Source: Andrena cerasifolii (lineage: Eukaryota > Arthropoda > Insecta > Hymenoptera > Andrenidae). From it: a stretch of DNA of 64,000 nucleotides. The notes beneath the pieces are model-generated. The model made no database searches. It had not been told where the DNA came from and saw nothing but the letters and a program-made list of their open reading frames with translations. The stretch is taken from positions 3,155,001-3,219,000 of the forward strand of contig NC_135130.1 of assembly GCF_050908995.1 (NCBI RefSeq). The letters are read 5' to 3'. A program made the translations under genes and the position numbers. Every line of letters begins with the position of its first letter. Within the stretch, counting starts at the first letter, position 1. This document shows, one piece after another, positions 35,689-47,168 of this stretch.

Positions 35689-36375
35689 GGGTCATTCTGG
35701 TTAGCGCGCCGACAAATTCAGCGATTTTCAGGAATTTATTGCGAAGACTGGAATTATAGTAATGGAATGAAACTTTTTTCTGTTGACTAAACTATATTTG
35801 TACAATAAATGAAAAATATAAAAGTAATAAAATTATTGCTTTTAAAATGGTTTTGAAGGCGATTTTGATGACATGTTTGAAAATTTATGCCTCGCTTGTG
35901 CAGGTGATTTCAGCAGTTGGACTTGTCTGAATCCAAAAATACAAACAGATTCTTGATCAGTACGACTGTCGCTATGACCCGAACTAGAATAAATGATTTA
36001 TCCTTAAAATTAACAAAATGGCGGGCAAAATACAAGGATCAATGTATTTCGGCTGTGTTTTCTGTGCTATTTTCGATTTTAAAAGTAGCTTCGACTCAAC
36101 AGAAATACTTGGTTGTAGTCCCGGACAGAGGCATAGGTGTGCAGAATAAGCAGTTCAATTTATAAAGCAATCGGTTCGATAGATTTTGAGATTTTACCTG
36201 CACCATGTGAAAAATTGACGTTTCGAGAAAAACGCTTTCAAAGTTTTCATTTATAGAGGCCCAAATAATTGGACATTTTCAATGAAAATTTAACAGTACA
36301 TTCTTGAGGATATGTACTTTCGAAAAATGTTTTAAAAAAATCGATTTTTTCAAACCGTCTAACCAGAATGGCCCC
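35689..36375. mobile_element. TTAA element, GGGGTCATTCTGGTTAG ends
   Basis: TTAA at 35685-35688 and 36376-36379 flank perfect-looking inverted ends GGGGTCATTCTGGTTAG and CTAACCAGAATGGCCCC (one mismatch). It interrupts the Helitron-like element, which proves mobility. It carries a decayed reading frame at about 35917-36050 that is related to the one at 60242. Confidence 0.85.
35917..36050 (+). pseudogene. Decayed ORF shared by TTAA elements, copy 1
   Basis: A + strand frame reads SESKNTNRFLISTTVAM, then TRTRINDLSLKLTKWRAKY. At the matching place in the 59624 element the frame reads SETKKLKRFVIRMTVAM, then a segment ending ELTKWRAS. The amino-acid frame is kept while both copies are interrupted, which suggests a formerly coding region. 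It goes out of register after LTKWRA. I do not recognise the protein. The frame continues openly to 36165 but without matching sequence. Confidence 0.45.
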
Positions 36376-36990
36376 TTAAGGACTCCATGAAAATACATTT
36401 CACTCCTTTTCACCACTCCCTAGGGGTTGATTAGGGCAAAATCCTGAAATTGTTTTTTTAGGTATATATGTGGGTAACCTTTTGAAGTAGAAACCAAGTT
36501 GATATCTAATCAGGCCGAAGAGATTTTAAGAAATCCGTGGAAACACATTTCACCCCTTTTCACTCCCTTAGAGGTTGATTAGGGCAAAATGCTGAATCCG
36601 GCTTTTAGGCATTTGTGTGGGTAACGTTTTGAAGTAGAAATCAAGTTGATATCTAATCAGGCCGAAGAGATTTTAAGAAATCCGTGGAAACACATTCCAC
36701 CCCTTTTCACTCCCTTAGGGGTTGATTAGGGCAAAATGCTGAATCTGGTTTTTAGGCATCTGAGTGGGTAAGCTTTGTAAGTAAAAACCAAGTTGATATC
36801 TAATCGGGCCTAGGAAATAATAAGGAATCCGAGAAAATATATTTCACCCCTTTTTACCCACTTCGGGTTGGAATTTCAAAAAATCCCTTCTTATCGAGCA
36901 CCTACGTCGCAAAAGGAACATACCCTCCGAATTTCCTGTTTTTAGGGTCAGCGGTTTGCGCTGGGCGGTGATGAATCAGTGACACAACGA

Positions 36991-37290
36991 TTATATAAGC
37001 ATAGATATATGTGTTTGAGATTACATAAGTATATTTGTATTATTAAAACCGAGATTTACACTGTTTGTCCTCTAAATAATTTTGTATACAAGCACAGCTA
37101 TTTATTGCTTACGTATGAAAGTAGTGACTTAATTGATTTATCAACTGAAAGTTTTAACAATAAACACGTTTTTGAACTTCGTAGCTCATTTTCAGGGAAA
37201 GTTGGACTTACACTGATTGGCTTCTGAGCCCTCCATTTATATATTAGATCGATGTAATATTTTTTTCTCCTCATTGAACCAAAGTGTTTA
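36991..37290. other. AT-rich stretch, nothing recognised
   Basis: An open frame of 82 codons at 36979-37227 crosses the Helitron edge and shows no domain. Confidence 0.3.
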
Positions 37291-37294
37291 TTAA

Positions 37295-37652
37295 CCCTTC
37301 GTGGTCACGCGGGGTGTATCGCACCCCAAGAGCAATTTTCGAGTCGAAATATCGCGCCCTTACGACTTTCAAAGGAGATTTATCACAAAAAAAAATTAAA
37401 ATTTTAAAATCGCTTTTTTCCCACAACTGTGAAAAATCGCTCATTTTCAACTACATATTTTATCACATCAAAATTTGTAATTCTAGAAAAAGACTATTAG
37501 ACCATGATTGTATAAGTATTACGAACGTACAATTGTCACTGAAAAGTTAAAAGATTCAAAAATACGAAAATGGTAACTCAAAAAATGACGCTGGGGTACA
37601 GTGAACCCCGTGTGACCAATTTGTAATTTTAAGAAGGTGTGACCACGAAGGG
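37295..37652. mobile_element. piggyBac-type MITE, copy 2
   Basis: TTAA at 37291-37294 and 37653-37656; ends CCCTTCGTGGTCACGC and GTGTGACCACGAAGGG. It matches 11252-11596 throughout (GCACCCCAAGAGCAATTTTC, TCTAGAAAAGACT). Confidence 0.85.
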
Positions 37653-37714
37653 TTAAAAGTGAAAATGTATTAGTACAAATTCTTCTTTATCAAAACACGT
37701 TCCTCGGCTACGTA

Positions 37715-38064
37715 CAGTGGCTCGCATTAATATTCGGACACTTTTTAAAATCGCATAACTTTTTTATCCGAGAATCGCTGATTTCGGGAATTTTCGCGAC
37801 CTTATTCTGCGATCTTTAAACGTTTGTAGCTCGGAGCAACGTTAACCGATTTTGATGAAAATTTAGTCACAAAAAATAGTTTAAAAATCGACGTTTACTA
37901 TTCTTTTCGTTATTCCAACCAAATACATTTTTTTTCAAAACGACGAAACGCGTCAGTTAGCAAACTAATCCCTCTAGCTTCTCAAAAAAACTCAAGTCGT
38001 TTGGACCAATTCTAAAAAAGTTATGCGATTTTAATAACTGTCCGAATATTAATGCGAGTCACTG
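37715..38064. mobile_element. mariner-type palindromic MITE
   Basis: TA at 37713-37714 and 38065-38066; ends CAGTGGCTCGCATTAATATT, CGGACA and TGTCCGAATATTAATGCGAG, TCACTG. TA duplication with CAGT ends is the Tc1/mariner pattern. The inner parts include AACCGATTTTGATGAAAATT and CTAGCTTCTCAAAAAAACTC, shared with 55951-56590. Confidence 0.85.
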
Positions 38065-38110
38065 TACATACGATGACCCTTCGCCACTATTCTGGTAAAA
38101 GTAGAAGTAG

Positions 38111-38197
38111 CCCTAGTAGCATTTGTTGTCGGCATTTTGAAGGCCAACTAATTCCCAACTTGGGGATACTGTGGGCCAACCAGAAGTGCTACTAGGG
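38111..38197. mobile_element. 87-bp hairpin MITE
   Basis: Inverted ends CCCTAGTAGCATTTGTTG and AGAAGTGCTACTAGGG, with GGCCAAC near the right end and GGCCAACT near the middle. Flanks AGAAGTAG and AGGTGTAG agree in 6 of 8 bases, a possible decayed 8-bp duplication. Confidence 0.55.
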
Positions 38198-40137
38198 AGG
38201 TGTAGTAAAAATGATATTTCCGAACATCTCTCACCACCCAGCAGTGAGCGAAGAAACTGTTGCACCGACCTAATAAATAGCACAAATGAAAAGAAGTAAA
38301 AGTGTATTAATACCGGCTTGAAAGCTCGTGCAATCGATCATGTGCGAAGTTATTTTTTAGTTATAACGTGAAGTAACTGTTCACTACGTATGCTATCGAA
38401 TAGAATAATAGAAGGTTATCCATTGTAAAAAAAATAAGGACAAACGTCCCTCTATTTTATTTTTGTCTGGGGTATAAGAAAAATTTGATCAATTGTATGA
38501 GTCACTGTGTTTGCAAGGGGAGGGAGCTTCGCGCGCAGGAACAATGACAATATGCTCTTCATTGTTCGTTTCTTCCTATTTTGTAATCCTGAGAGGCATC
38601 GACGTAGTATTACACCTCAAAACTGGGGGTTCAATCTGTCATCTTCGTACTATGGCTTTCTTATACAAAAGAGTTTATAACCGTCGACGCGATAATACTT
38701 ATTTTTATAAGTAACAATGACGAGGTTCGTTCAACATAGTTTAAAATATTTACAAATTACTTTTATCTCGTTGCGTTTATATAATAATAGTAACTTATTT
38801 TTCATGCATTGGAATTCTCTGTTATCCACCTTTTTATTTATTTCTGATTAGGAGTGCGAAATTTCGACTTCAAAAATAGAGAAAGTAACGTGTGAACAGC
38901 TGTTGTTCAAGCTTTATATTTGGAATAAAATTACAGTGAATCAAGTGTAATTAATAAATAGTCGAAGCTTCATAGATTTAACTCGCAGCGTAAGTTTCAT
39001 TGACTCCAGTTTGGCTGTTTGAATGGAAGTATGTAGATAGTAGATTGCACTCTGTCGTGGAATGCCTGAGACGTTGCCTCCTTCGAAAGAGCAGAAAAAT
39101 TGTAAGTAAATGGCATATTATACTGCATAAGTCATAATTCGAATATTATATCTTAACTTAGGAATACTTTTCTCATATTTCCACTAGGTATTCACCTCCT
39201 AACACATCAAAGTACTATTATTTATTCCACGCACAGAGTGAGATTCATAAAAATTCTCATATCTTCTTAAGGGACATACGCCGAACGAAATGCAAGTTAA
39301 ACTTTTCAGAAACGATTGCTTTGAGCGTCTTGAAAATGAAACGGAGACCTCCAAGCACTTTTAAGCCCTTCTGCTCGACCCAGCAAAAGAAGAAACCTAC
39401 TTTCCACATTTTTCAGTTAAGAATCTTTCTTATCAGCTGTAGCATAATAAAATCGCCGTTTAATGCGTACAGAGAAAAAGACACCTGTGGTTTTTGAAGG
39501 GGTCAGAAGGTGACCAAAAAAGGGAATATCTAGAATCTAGAAGGTTGCATCTCAGAAGAAGGTACTTACTAGTAAACGAGAACGAAGAAGTGACGAATAA
39601 CAGATACTATAAACTGTGATTCAAAAACAGAGTCAAAATTGGATTGTCCTATGTCACTCCATAAGTGCCATTTTTCCCCTTTGTTTTCTGTCATTTTCTA
39701 CCACCCTTTCACATCTTTTTACTAGCTTCTCCATTCCCCTTAAATAAAATTCCCTTAATTTTATTTAAATGAATTCACCAACATTTTCGTGTTCCTCCCT
39801 TTTTTCACTTTTAAATCCTTCTTGACACTGACTCACGCTAATAATTTCCCGATACACTGAAAGAATATTTTTCACAGCTACACTTGCGTTATTTTCTTTA
39901 TTCAACTCGTACAAGATACTGGATAATATATTCTGCTTGTAATAAATGAAATATTCGATTAAGGTATAGTCATAAACTTTTAATACAACGTCGTCGAAGA
40001 TCCCTATTCAACACCTTGACGGCCGCAGCTTTTTACACGCGCAGACTGTCCATCTTTCTCAATTTTCCCTTATTGGAAAAATATATTTAGACTGATAATA
40101 TTTTCAATATTCCTTGCTTCTAGGGAGCCACGCGTGG
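38198..40137. other. Non-coding stretch
   Basis: Long unique DNA with short open frames only. No transposon ends or promoter motifs could be supported. Confidence 0.3.
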
Positions 40138-41009
40138 CTTGACACTAGGGCTGGGACTTTAATATTCGAATATTTTAGAAGTATTCGAATGCTAGGAATA
40201 AACTTCGAATATTTGAGGATTCGAATGTTATTATTCGAATAGAATTCGAATAGCATTCAAATACTGAAATATTCGAGTAGCATTCGAATACTGAAATATT
40301 CAAATAGTGAAATATTCGAATATTGAAATATTCGAATAGTGAAATATTCGAATAGTGAAATATTCGAATATTGAAATATTCGAATAGTGAAATATTCGAA
40401 TACTGAAATATTCGAATAGTAAAATATTCGAATAGTGAAATATTCGAATACTGAAATATTCGAATAGTGAAATATTCGAATACTGAAATATTCGAATAGT
40501 ATTTCGATACTTGGATATTCGAATTATATTAGCAATTATAATAACATTCAAATACTGAAATATTCGAATACTGAAATATTCGAATACTGAAATATTCGAG
40601 TACTGAAATATTCGAATACTGAAATATTCGAATACTGAAATATTCGAATACTGTAATATTCGAATACTGAAATATTCGAATACTGAAATATTCGCATAGT
40701 ATTCGAATAGTATTCAAATACTGAAATATTTGAATACTGAAATATTCGAATACTGAAATATTTGAATACTGAAATATTCGAATACTGAAATATTTGAATA
40801 CTGAAATATTCGAATACTGAAATATTTGAATACTGAAATATTCGAATACTGAAATATTTGAATACTGAAATATTCGAATACTGAAATATTCGAATAGTAT
40901 TTGGATACTTGGATATTCGAATTGTATTCGCCAAATAACTGAGCAACTGAAGCATTCGAATATTCGAATACCGAAGAATTCGGCAATTAGTCCCAGCCCT
41001 ACTCGACAC
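40138..41009 (-). mobile_element. hAT MITE, inverted, with 16-bp TTCGAA arrays (element 40146-41001)
   Basis: Ends TAGGGCTGGGACTTTAA and ATTAGTCCCAGCCCTA; flanks CTTGACAC and CTCGACAC (8-bp target-site duplication, one mismatch). The left end matches the right arm of the 13345 element and the right end (ATTCGCCAAATAACTGAGCA) matches its left arm, so it is inverted. The unique core is missing. Instead, arrays of a 16-bp unit (TATTCGAATACTGAAA) fill about 40290-40510 and 40550-40905. Long minus-strand open frames of IFQYSNISVFEYFS type are array artefacts. Confidence 0.9.
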
Positions 41010-42160
41010 ACAGTCCACTGCTTCGCTCAATTATTTGTTAAGGTGCTCCGTGTTATTGTAATCGGTAACGTAACCGGTCGCGAGCAGTCGTGGCTTGAGC
41101 ACTGTAGTGTAAACATCGCGAGTTTCTCACCGTTCCTTTACATTCCTTTCATACTATTATATTAAATACAATTTGATATGTAGACTAGCGGAGTGTAATT
41201 CATTCAAAGGACCAAGAGAGTAATTGATTAGACAAAATATATCTGCTCGCGCCACCGAAACAGCATAGGTATTGTAAACAGAGTATAAATCTTGGAATGG
41301 TACATTTTTGTCGATGATAAATTCTGGTGGGTGTGCAAACGAATACAAGTCAAATTTTACCTAAAGCTTAAACAGTTTCTTTTTTATGAATCGAAGTTAA
41401 AAATAAAAGTTTCCTTTATCCAAAATTTAACGCCTGATCTTACATAGCACTTTAAATATTCTAAGGTCTTCCTGCGAAACTAATACTTCCGACTTGTACT
41501 CGTTTGCTTGACCACTGGTGAAATATGACATAAAATTGATTTGTTAGGCTCAACGAAATTTGTAGATCAAAGTCGTGAAATTATGCAGACGTGACAGCGG
41601 GTGTGAGAGTGTTAATTTATAGCATTGTGACAAGTAGTATTTTCATAAACTTAGATTTCAGAAAAACCTGTTTAGTTACGAAGTGGCCTGATAAAACAAT
41701 TTTTACTGAATTTTATTACCTATACCTGCGCCCTGGATTCGCGTCCAAATATTGAAGTGTCCAACGTCCACTGCTCTCCTACCGCGGCGACATGTCGTCG
41801 GACTCCTTTTCAAACGAAATTTCGCGAGAGAAGCGTGACGCCATTCAGGTGTACTGTGTGACATCGGTTGGGATTAACGTTTTGTACACAGTTGGAACGT
41901 GTTTTGTGTTTGCGATTAAAATCTCCGATCAACGGTGCAGCTACGTGTGTTTTCCTTATGTTTGACACTCGCTATGCAGGCCCTTTCTTTCTTGGAGTAC
42001 AGGGTCTGTCAAAAGAGGTGGTCGACACTTTTGATATCAGTCCTATTTTCACGTATTCACTTGAATACAGGCTGTTCGGTTATTCACTGGTCTCCAGGCG
42101 GTGGTTACGGATGTAAAATGAAGAAAATTAGTTCAATCAAGCGGACAAATAAGATAGGTG
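41010..42160. other. Non-coding stretch
   Basis: Unique DNA. The part at 41720-42120 is less AT-rich, with two overlapping + strand frames and no recognisable domain. Confidence 0.3.
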
Positions 42161-43052
42161 GGGTAGATGTCCCAATTACCGTGCTTTGACGCCGACTTGC
42201 TCGCGAAGGAATTAATTACTGACTTCTCTTACTTTAATTTTGCTTGGTGAAAATTTATATCGGTGTTTTGAACTTTTTTCTTTATTAAGGCATTTTTTTC
42301 GGGTTGAAAATGTTAATTTTTCATATTTTTTTAATTGAAGTAAAAATACACGTTTTTGTCCCAATTACCGCGTCCTGAAAAATGCGGTGTACCTATTCCT
42401 GTGCGCTTTTTTGAATAGCGTTTCCGCGGTTAGGTTATATCTTTCAACTTTGAACTGTTCAAAACATTTTTTGCTCTACGAGAGGTGTTTTTATGTAATT
42501 TTTATATGATCTTTTCATTACAAAAGCAAAGTATGCAAATATAAATTTCTGTTCACTCGTTTTGAGAAACGAAAGTAAGGTTAGGTTTAGCAGTTGCAGA
42601 GGGAGCCAGTGGGCTTCGAGGAGCACGGTAATAGGGACAAGCGTTAAATTCCTGTCCCAATTACCGGATTAACTTTAAAAATACGAAAACGTTTCAAAAG
42701 TGTCCATTTTGCTATTTTTCCATAAAATTTGAACCTTTTATGATATAATAAACACTTTACATAAGTGCAACTCATGATAATTATCAATTTATTCACTTCT
42801 GTAAAGTTCCTTGCCGTTTCCGATAAGGATTTAGGTAAATCCATCGAAATCTACATATGCATTTTTTAATTTTTTTTTACATTGCTTTAATTGTTTAAAA
42901 ATGCAACCTTCTCGATTGTAACACATACATTAATAGTTTAACTTAATTAAAAAAAATTATTTCCTTATTTATTTATGTGATTTTTTTGTACGGCTTCTTT
43001 AAGCAAAAAGCACGGTAATAGGGACAGGGCACGTTAATCGGGACACCTACCC
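42161..43052. mobile_element. MITE with GGGTAGRTGTCCC ends
   Basis: GGGTAGATGTCCCAATTACC, GTGC at the left is mirrored by GCACGTTAATCGGGACACCTACCC at the right. Right flank is TA, left is TG. Inner copies of TCCCAATTACCG recur at about 42359 and 42657 and, inverted, at about 42624 and 43013. No transposase. Confidence 0.7.
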
Positions 43053-43117
43053 TACCAAATTTTCGATTTATTTAATTTTTATTATTTTTTAGCATCAACT
43101 TAGAACTGTGAAACTTC

Positions 43118-43392
43118 TGATAGAAAATTAAAAACTGTATAAAACCCAGTTAAAGTTGCATTTATTTAACTAACCAACAAAATCTCAACTAACACAATTA
43201 AACACAACACCCTTTTAAAGCTGTTAAAAATTCACCACTTTTGCAAAGTAATAAAGAATCTAATATTGCGTGGGGCACCTTCTGCTTTCAGGGCGGCCTA
43301 AAAACTGACCAAAACTGACCATAAAAATTTATTTATTTTTAGTTAAATAAATTCAACTTTAACTGGGTTTTATACAGCTTTCAATTATCCAC
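43118..43392. repeat. Inverted repeat with Tc1-like core
   Basis: AACTGTATAAAACCCAGTTA, AAGTTGCATTTATTTAACTA at 43132-43172 is inverted at 43339-43380. Between them, minus-strand reading gives GRPESRRCPTQY then stop (about 43296-43262), resembling a Tc1 transposase tail; this is a weak match. Confidence 0.5.
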
Positions 43393-45366
43393 CAGAATGC
43401 GTATATTAAACACACACCACAGTACCAAGTTGCTGTTAAAAAATAACAAAAATAAAGCATATCGAAAAAGTTGTAGTTTTTTGTCCGCTACAGTATCTAC
43501 AAAAAAAAAAACATTTACTCGATATAACACTGCTCCATCGTGGCACCAAGTAATATCCAAGAATAAATAAATGAAAGGAGAAGGGACTAAAGTGAGAGGC
43601 TCTCAACAATGAATGGACCCAATGTACTAAGGTTCGTTCACGGTTGAACGTACTGGAGCAACGTGGATTAGCTAATACGCACACGGTCGGTGAGCCGCAA
43701 AGGATTGTCCTTTTTCGGGAGACTCAAATCACGCTCGGCTTCTTCGAGGCTGCTCTTTTCGCGCAACTTTCTTCTGTCCTATATTCAAGGAGGAAGGCCA
43801 GCTCCAGCAGTGATGGAGATCCCAGTTGCGTCAAATACTGTTTGAAACGTTCAACCCCCAAGACACAGGTCGGTTGGGAACGTAGTATAATAGAAGATGT
43901 TAGAAAAGTCTCTTCTTAAAATTTTTATTTGTGGTTGTATAAATTCGTGATTATTTATTATACAGCTTTAAGGTACAAGTCTTTTAATAAATAACTTTTG
44001 AGTATATACTGTGTACGAAAAATATTCTACTTCATTCTAACAGCATTACAAATATAATAAATTTGATTAATTGGAAGAATGTGACCACAACAAGTAGTAC
44101 ACTGATTTGTTAAATTCAGAGTTTCTTTTCGGGGGAACAAAGTAGGTATTCTCATATTTCTAAAGATGTTTATTCAATTTTATACGTTGCTTCAATTTCG
44201 CAGACAAGGTTGGTGCGAGTGTTGGAAAACGAAGTTAAATAGTTCATGTTACGTGTGGAAAACAACAGAGAGTTTATATTTAAATTCACCGGTATGTTTA
44301 TTTGTCAATAATGCAGAAGGAGTTAAATTGACGTCCTTTCGTTCTGTTTGTTATCTACATTACAGACCAGAATGTTTATATTTTTATTAAGAAATACTAT
44401 CTACTCATTTTTACATTAATTATGAAATTAGGTCTGAAACTAACATTAGATCAAACAGTTTTATTTCTTATCTCAAGCACATGTTGTACAGTACGAAAAA
44501 ATACAGACTAATTCTGCAAAAATTCGCCGAAATTTAAGTTTGAATAAATTATATCTGTAAGTAAACTAAGTGAAATTATAAAATCTGTATTCCAGCGCGA
44601 CGTGTTTGCCAAATACGTTTGCACTGCCGGTAAAGGGTTTAATTATGCAAACACTAAATCCTTTCCTAAAGCTAATTATCGACAATTAGCAATCGTCAAT
44701 TCAGCGGATTCAGGATCTACTGCTGAGCTCATTATACAGCACGTTTGTTATCACATTAATTGGTAATTATTCTACGTTACACATAGTTTTATTACCAAGG
44801 CTCACGCGCCAAAATCTGCTCCAAGAATCCCAAATCTGTCAAAAACTGTTTGTTCATCTTCTTACTATATAATTCTCCATTTAAATTATTACATCATTGT
44901 GCCGTCACTATAATCATTGTGGGTATATATAAATAGGAAGTTAAAAGCAGAAAGCTCTTAAAGACACACTGGCCCAAGGGTAGCTACTGTAACACCGCTT
45001 CTAAAAATTTGAATTCTTTTTATTTCACACCATTCGAGGCAGGGAAACTTGAGAGATAGTGCACTAAATAAAAAATAGCAACGTTAAACGAAATATTCAT
45101 ATTTGCTACATTTACTGATTTGTTGCTTATAAAAATGGACGTAAGGATCCTTCAATGTGCATGTACTTTCCATATAAAGTGTGTAGCCAAATTATTATAC
45201 TCAAACAAAAAGATTTATACGTTGTAAGTTTAAGCGATGGAGTAAAATACTAGAATAGTTTTTAGTGTTATAATATTATTTTTTAATACTAGTATATGTG
45301 TTTAAGAATGCAAATTAAATACATTTATATACGTTTAAGAGTATATTGTAAGAGAAATACAATTAC
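43393..45366. other. Non-coding stretch with homeodomain/POU motif cluster
   Basis: No exon recognised. At 44638-44770 there is TTTAATTATGCAAAC (POU/octamer-like), an exact inverted pair GCTAATT-ATCGAC-AATTAGC at 44671-44690, and CATTAATTGGTAATTATT at 44753-44770. Such density suggests a developmental enhancer, by inference. Confidence 0.35.
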
Positions 45367-45540
45367 TCAATTGGCGACTCCGCCTTTAGCTTTTATGACG
45401 GCTTGGATTCGGCGTGGCATGCTTTCAATGCATGCTGTGGCTACTTCCTGCTGTTTTGCAATATTCTGCCATACTCTGGCGATATTCTCTATTATTTCTA
45501 CCTTATATGTAATAATTTTATCTCCGCCCTTTTGAAAACA
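45367..45540 (-). pseudogene. Tc1-like transposase C-terminus
   Basis: The minus-strand frame reads VEIIENIARVW, then CIESMPRRIQAVIKAKGG and VAN, with a TGA stop at 45369-45367. IESMPRRIQAVIKAKGG is essentially the Tc1-family C-terminal signature. The DNA-binding domains and most of the DDE region are missing. Upstream sequence (FQKGGDK) does not read as transposase, so the element is internally deleted. It is inactive. Confidence 0.85.
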
Positions 45541-45710
45541 AATGAGATTTATACGTTGAAAAATTACTCACAGTGTTGCCAGATGTTGTAGCTAACCAAT
45601 AAATGAAAAAAAAACAATAACATTCATGCGTTGTTACTTCAATTACAGCCAGGACTTTCACAGATTTTGAGCAGAATTTTTTGAGTTTGATACTTTGGCC
45701 ACCCTCTGCA
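45541..45710 (-). mobile_element. Tc1-like element, 5' end
   Basis: Read on the minus strand the end is TGCAGAGGGTGGCCAAAGTA, then TCAAACTC, bordered by TA at 45711-45712. With the transposase tail at 45367-45540 this makes one internally deleted element. The opposite end is not visible to the left. Confidence 0.55.
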
Positions 45711-45729
45711 TATTAAGTGAAGGTTCTTT

Positions 45730-46091
45730 GGGGTCGTCCTTAAATTACGTAAGGCTTTTTAGGGGGAGGGGGAGGGGGTGCGAATTTCCTACGTTTTCTT
45801 ACAAAGAGGGGGGGGAGGGAGTTAGACAGCGTCTTACGTAATATGTTTTTAACCTCATTTTCAATATGAGTAGCCTACAAACGATGCTTCATCGCACACA
45901 CGTAACCGAGTTAAATGGATCAGAAAAACCATTAAAAGAATTTTAATAACTGAAAAAATGCAATGTAATAAATTTTATGGAAGGAAGAGAGGGGAGGGGG
46001 TTGGAATATTAAATCTCACGAATTCTTATAGCGAGGGAGGAGGGATTAAGAAATCGCCAAAATTACCCTCGCGTAATTTAATAATGGCACC
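45730..46091. mobile_element. MITE, GGGGTCGTCCTTAAATTACG end, copy 1
   Basis: The left end GGGGTCGTCCTTAAATTACG, TAAGG is mirrored weakly at the right by CGCGTAATTTAATAATGGCACC. It matches 63352-63705 throughout (CCTACGTTTTCTTACAA, AAATCGCCAAAATTACCC). G-runs at 45762-45778 and 45807-45815 could form a quadruplex. Superfamily not determined. Confidence 0.7.
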
Positions 46092-46162
46092 TAATTAACT
46101 TCAGAAAACGTCCTAAAAAATAAGCTTTTTTCGAGACTCAAAGTATGTGGTAATCTCCTTTA

Positions 46163-46372
46163 AGGTAGGCTTTCCTATACGTGACTGGACGCACCGTCGA
46201 GAATTCCAAAGTCGGGTTTCTCGAAAAAAGATTTTATTCCTTTTTCGTCACTTAATTATTTATTGTGAGTCGAAACGAATTAGTGACTTTGTTTATGTCG
46301 CCTATCATTTTCGAGGAAATCGATATTAAAATTTCTGGCGTTGCGTCCAGTCGTGTATAGGAAATCCTACCT
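46163..46372. mobile_element. Palindromic MITE, copy 2
   Basis: AGGTAGGCTTTCCTATACGT, GACTGGACGCACCG is inverted as CGTTGCGTCCAGTCGTGTAT, AGGAAATCCTACCT. Related to 25118-25346. Confidence 0.75.
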
Positions 46373-46595
46373 GTAACCAATGCATTCGATTGTCTAAATA
46401 CTTCTGTTTGGACATGCAAAGTCGACGCCTCTTTATTACCTTGATTTTACTGGTATAAAATTGTTTTTACTTGTTTTAATGTTAAATAAAGTACCCTTAA
46501 TGTTCCGAAAGGATTAGCGCATTGGTATCTTTGCAGAAAGTTCCTAAAAATTGCTACAAAATAAGCCCCTTAAAGCCCATAAATTCTCCCCTTAA

Positions 46596-47164
46596 GGGGT
46601 CATGCTCGGTCAGTAGGCCGAAAAAAGGGTGGTCTTTGGAAATTTTTTACTCAAAAGCTATAGCACATTTCTGAAAAATTCTTTTTTCCTTTTAAGGATT
46701 GCATCTAGTACCGTGCATCGTAATTTTTTTATTTAAAAATATTTATCAATAACTAAGTTGTTATTAGTTTTCTTTTAATTGACGAAAATCAGGCACGATT
46801 TATGAAAAAATTTTAAACTTTTACTTTAAACATCAGCCATTTTCTCACAAATGAATATTTCGAAAAATCCTTCGCTCAAGTACTAGACAATATAATATAA
46901 TAAGTAAATTCTTTTGAATTTTTTATTTTAAATGATCGACTTTCGAGCAGCAGTGGTCACCGCAGAAGCCTTTTTTAGAGAACTTTGGAGTGATAGACAA
47001 TAACTTAGTTATTGGTAAATATTTTTAACTAAAAAAATTACGATGCACGGTACTAGATGCAATCCTTAAAAGGAAAAAAGATTTTCTGCGAAATGTGTTA
47101 TAGCTTTCGAGTAAAAAATTTCCAAAGACCACCCTTTTTTTCGGCCTCCTAACAGCATAACCCC
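46596..47164. mobile_element. TTAA element, GGGGTCATGCTCGG end
   Basis: TTAA at 46592-46595 and 47165-47168. The arms are long and inverted (GGCCGAAAAAAGGGTGGTCT / AGACCACCCTTTTTTTCGGCC; AACTAAGTTGTTATT / AATAACTTAGTTATT). Ends GGGGTCATGCT and AGCATAACCCC. No coding capacity. Confidence 0.85.
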
Positions 47165-47168
47165 TTAA

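Larger units (their letters stand above)
35641..36990 (-). mobile_element. Helitron-like element, inverted and split
   Basis: Its beginning (GCGCTTCGCTGCGGGCCTAA, GAGACATTAA) is the inverse of the Helitron end at 3030-3076. After an inserted TTAA element (35689-36375) it resumes at 36380 with three tandem copies, period about 125 bp, of CATTTCACYCCTTTTCAC..GGGGTTGATTAGGGCAAAAT. It ends near CGCTGGGCGGTGATGAATCA, the inverse of 2728-2745. The CTAG terminus has decayed to CAGTAGC. Confidence 0.6.

Noticed and set aside
40300..41030. Overlapping minus-strand frames of 83-160 codons (IFQYSNISVFEYFS repeats)
   Set aside because: Produced by the 16-bp array: all three frames stay open with the same cyclic peptide, which marks a repeat artefact.
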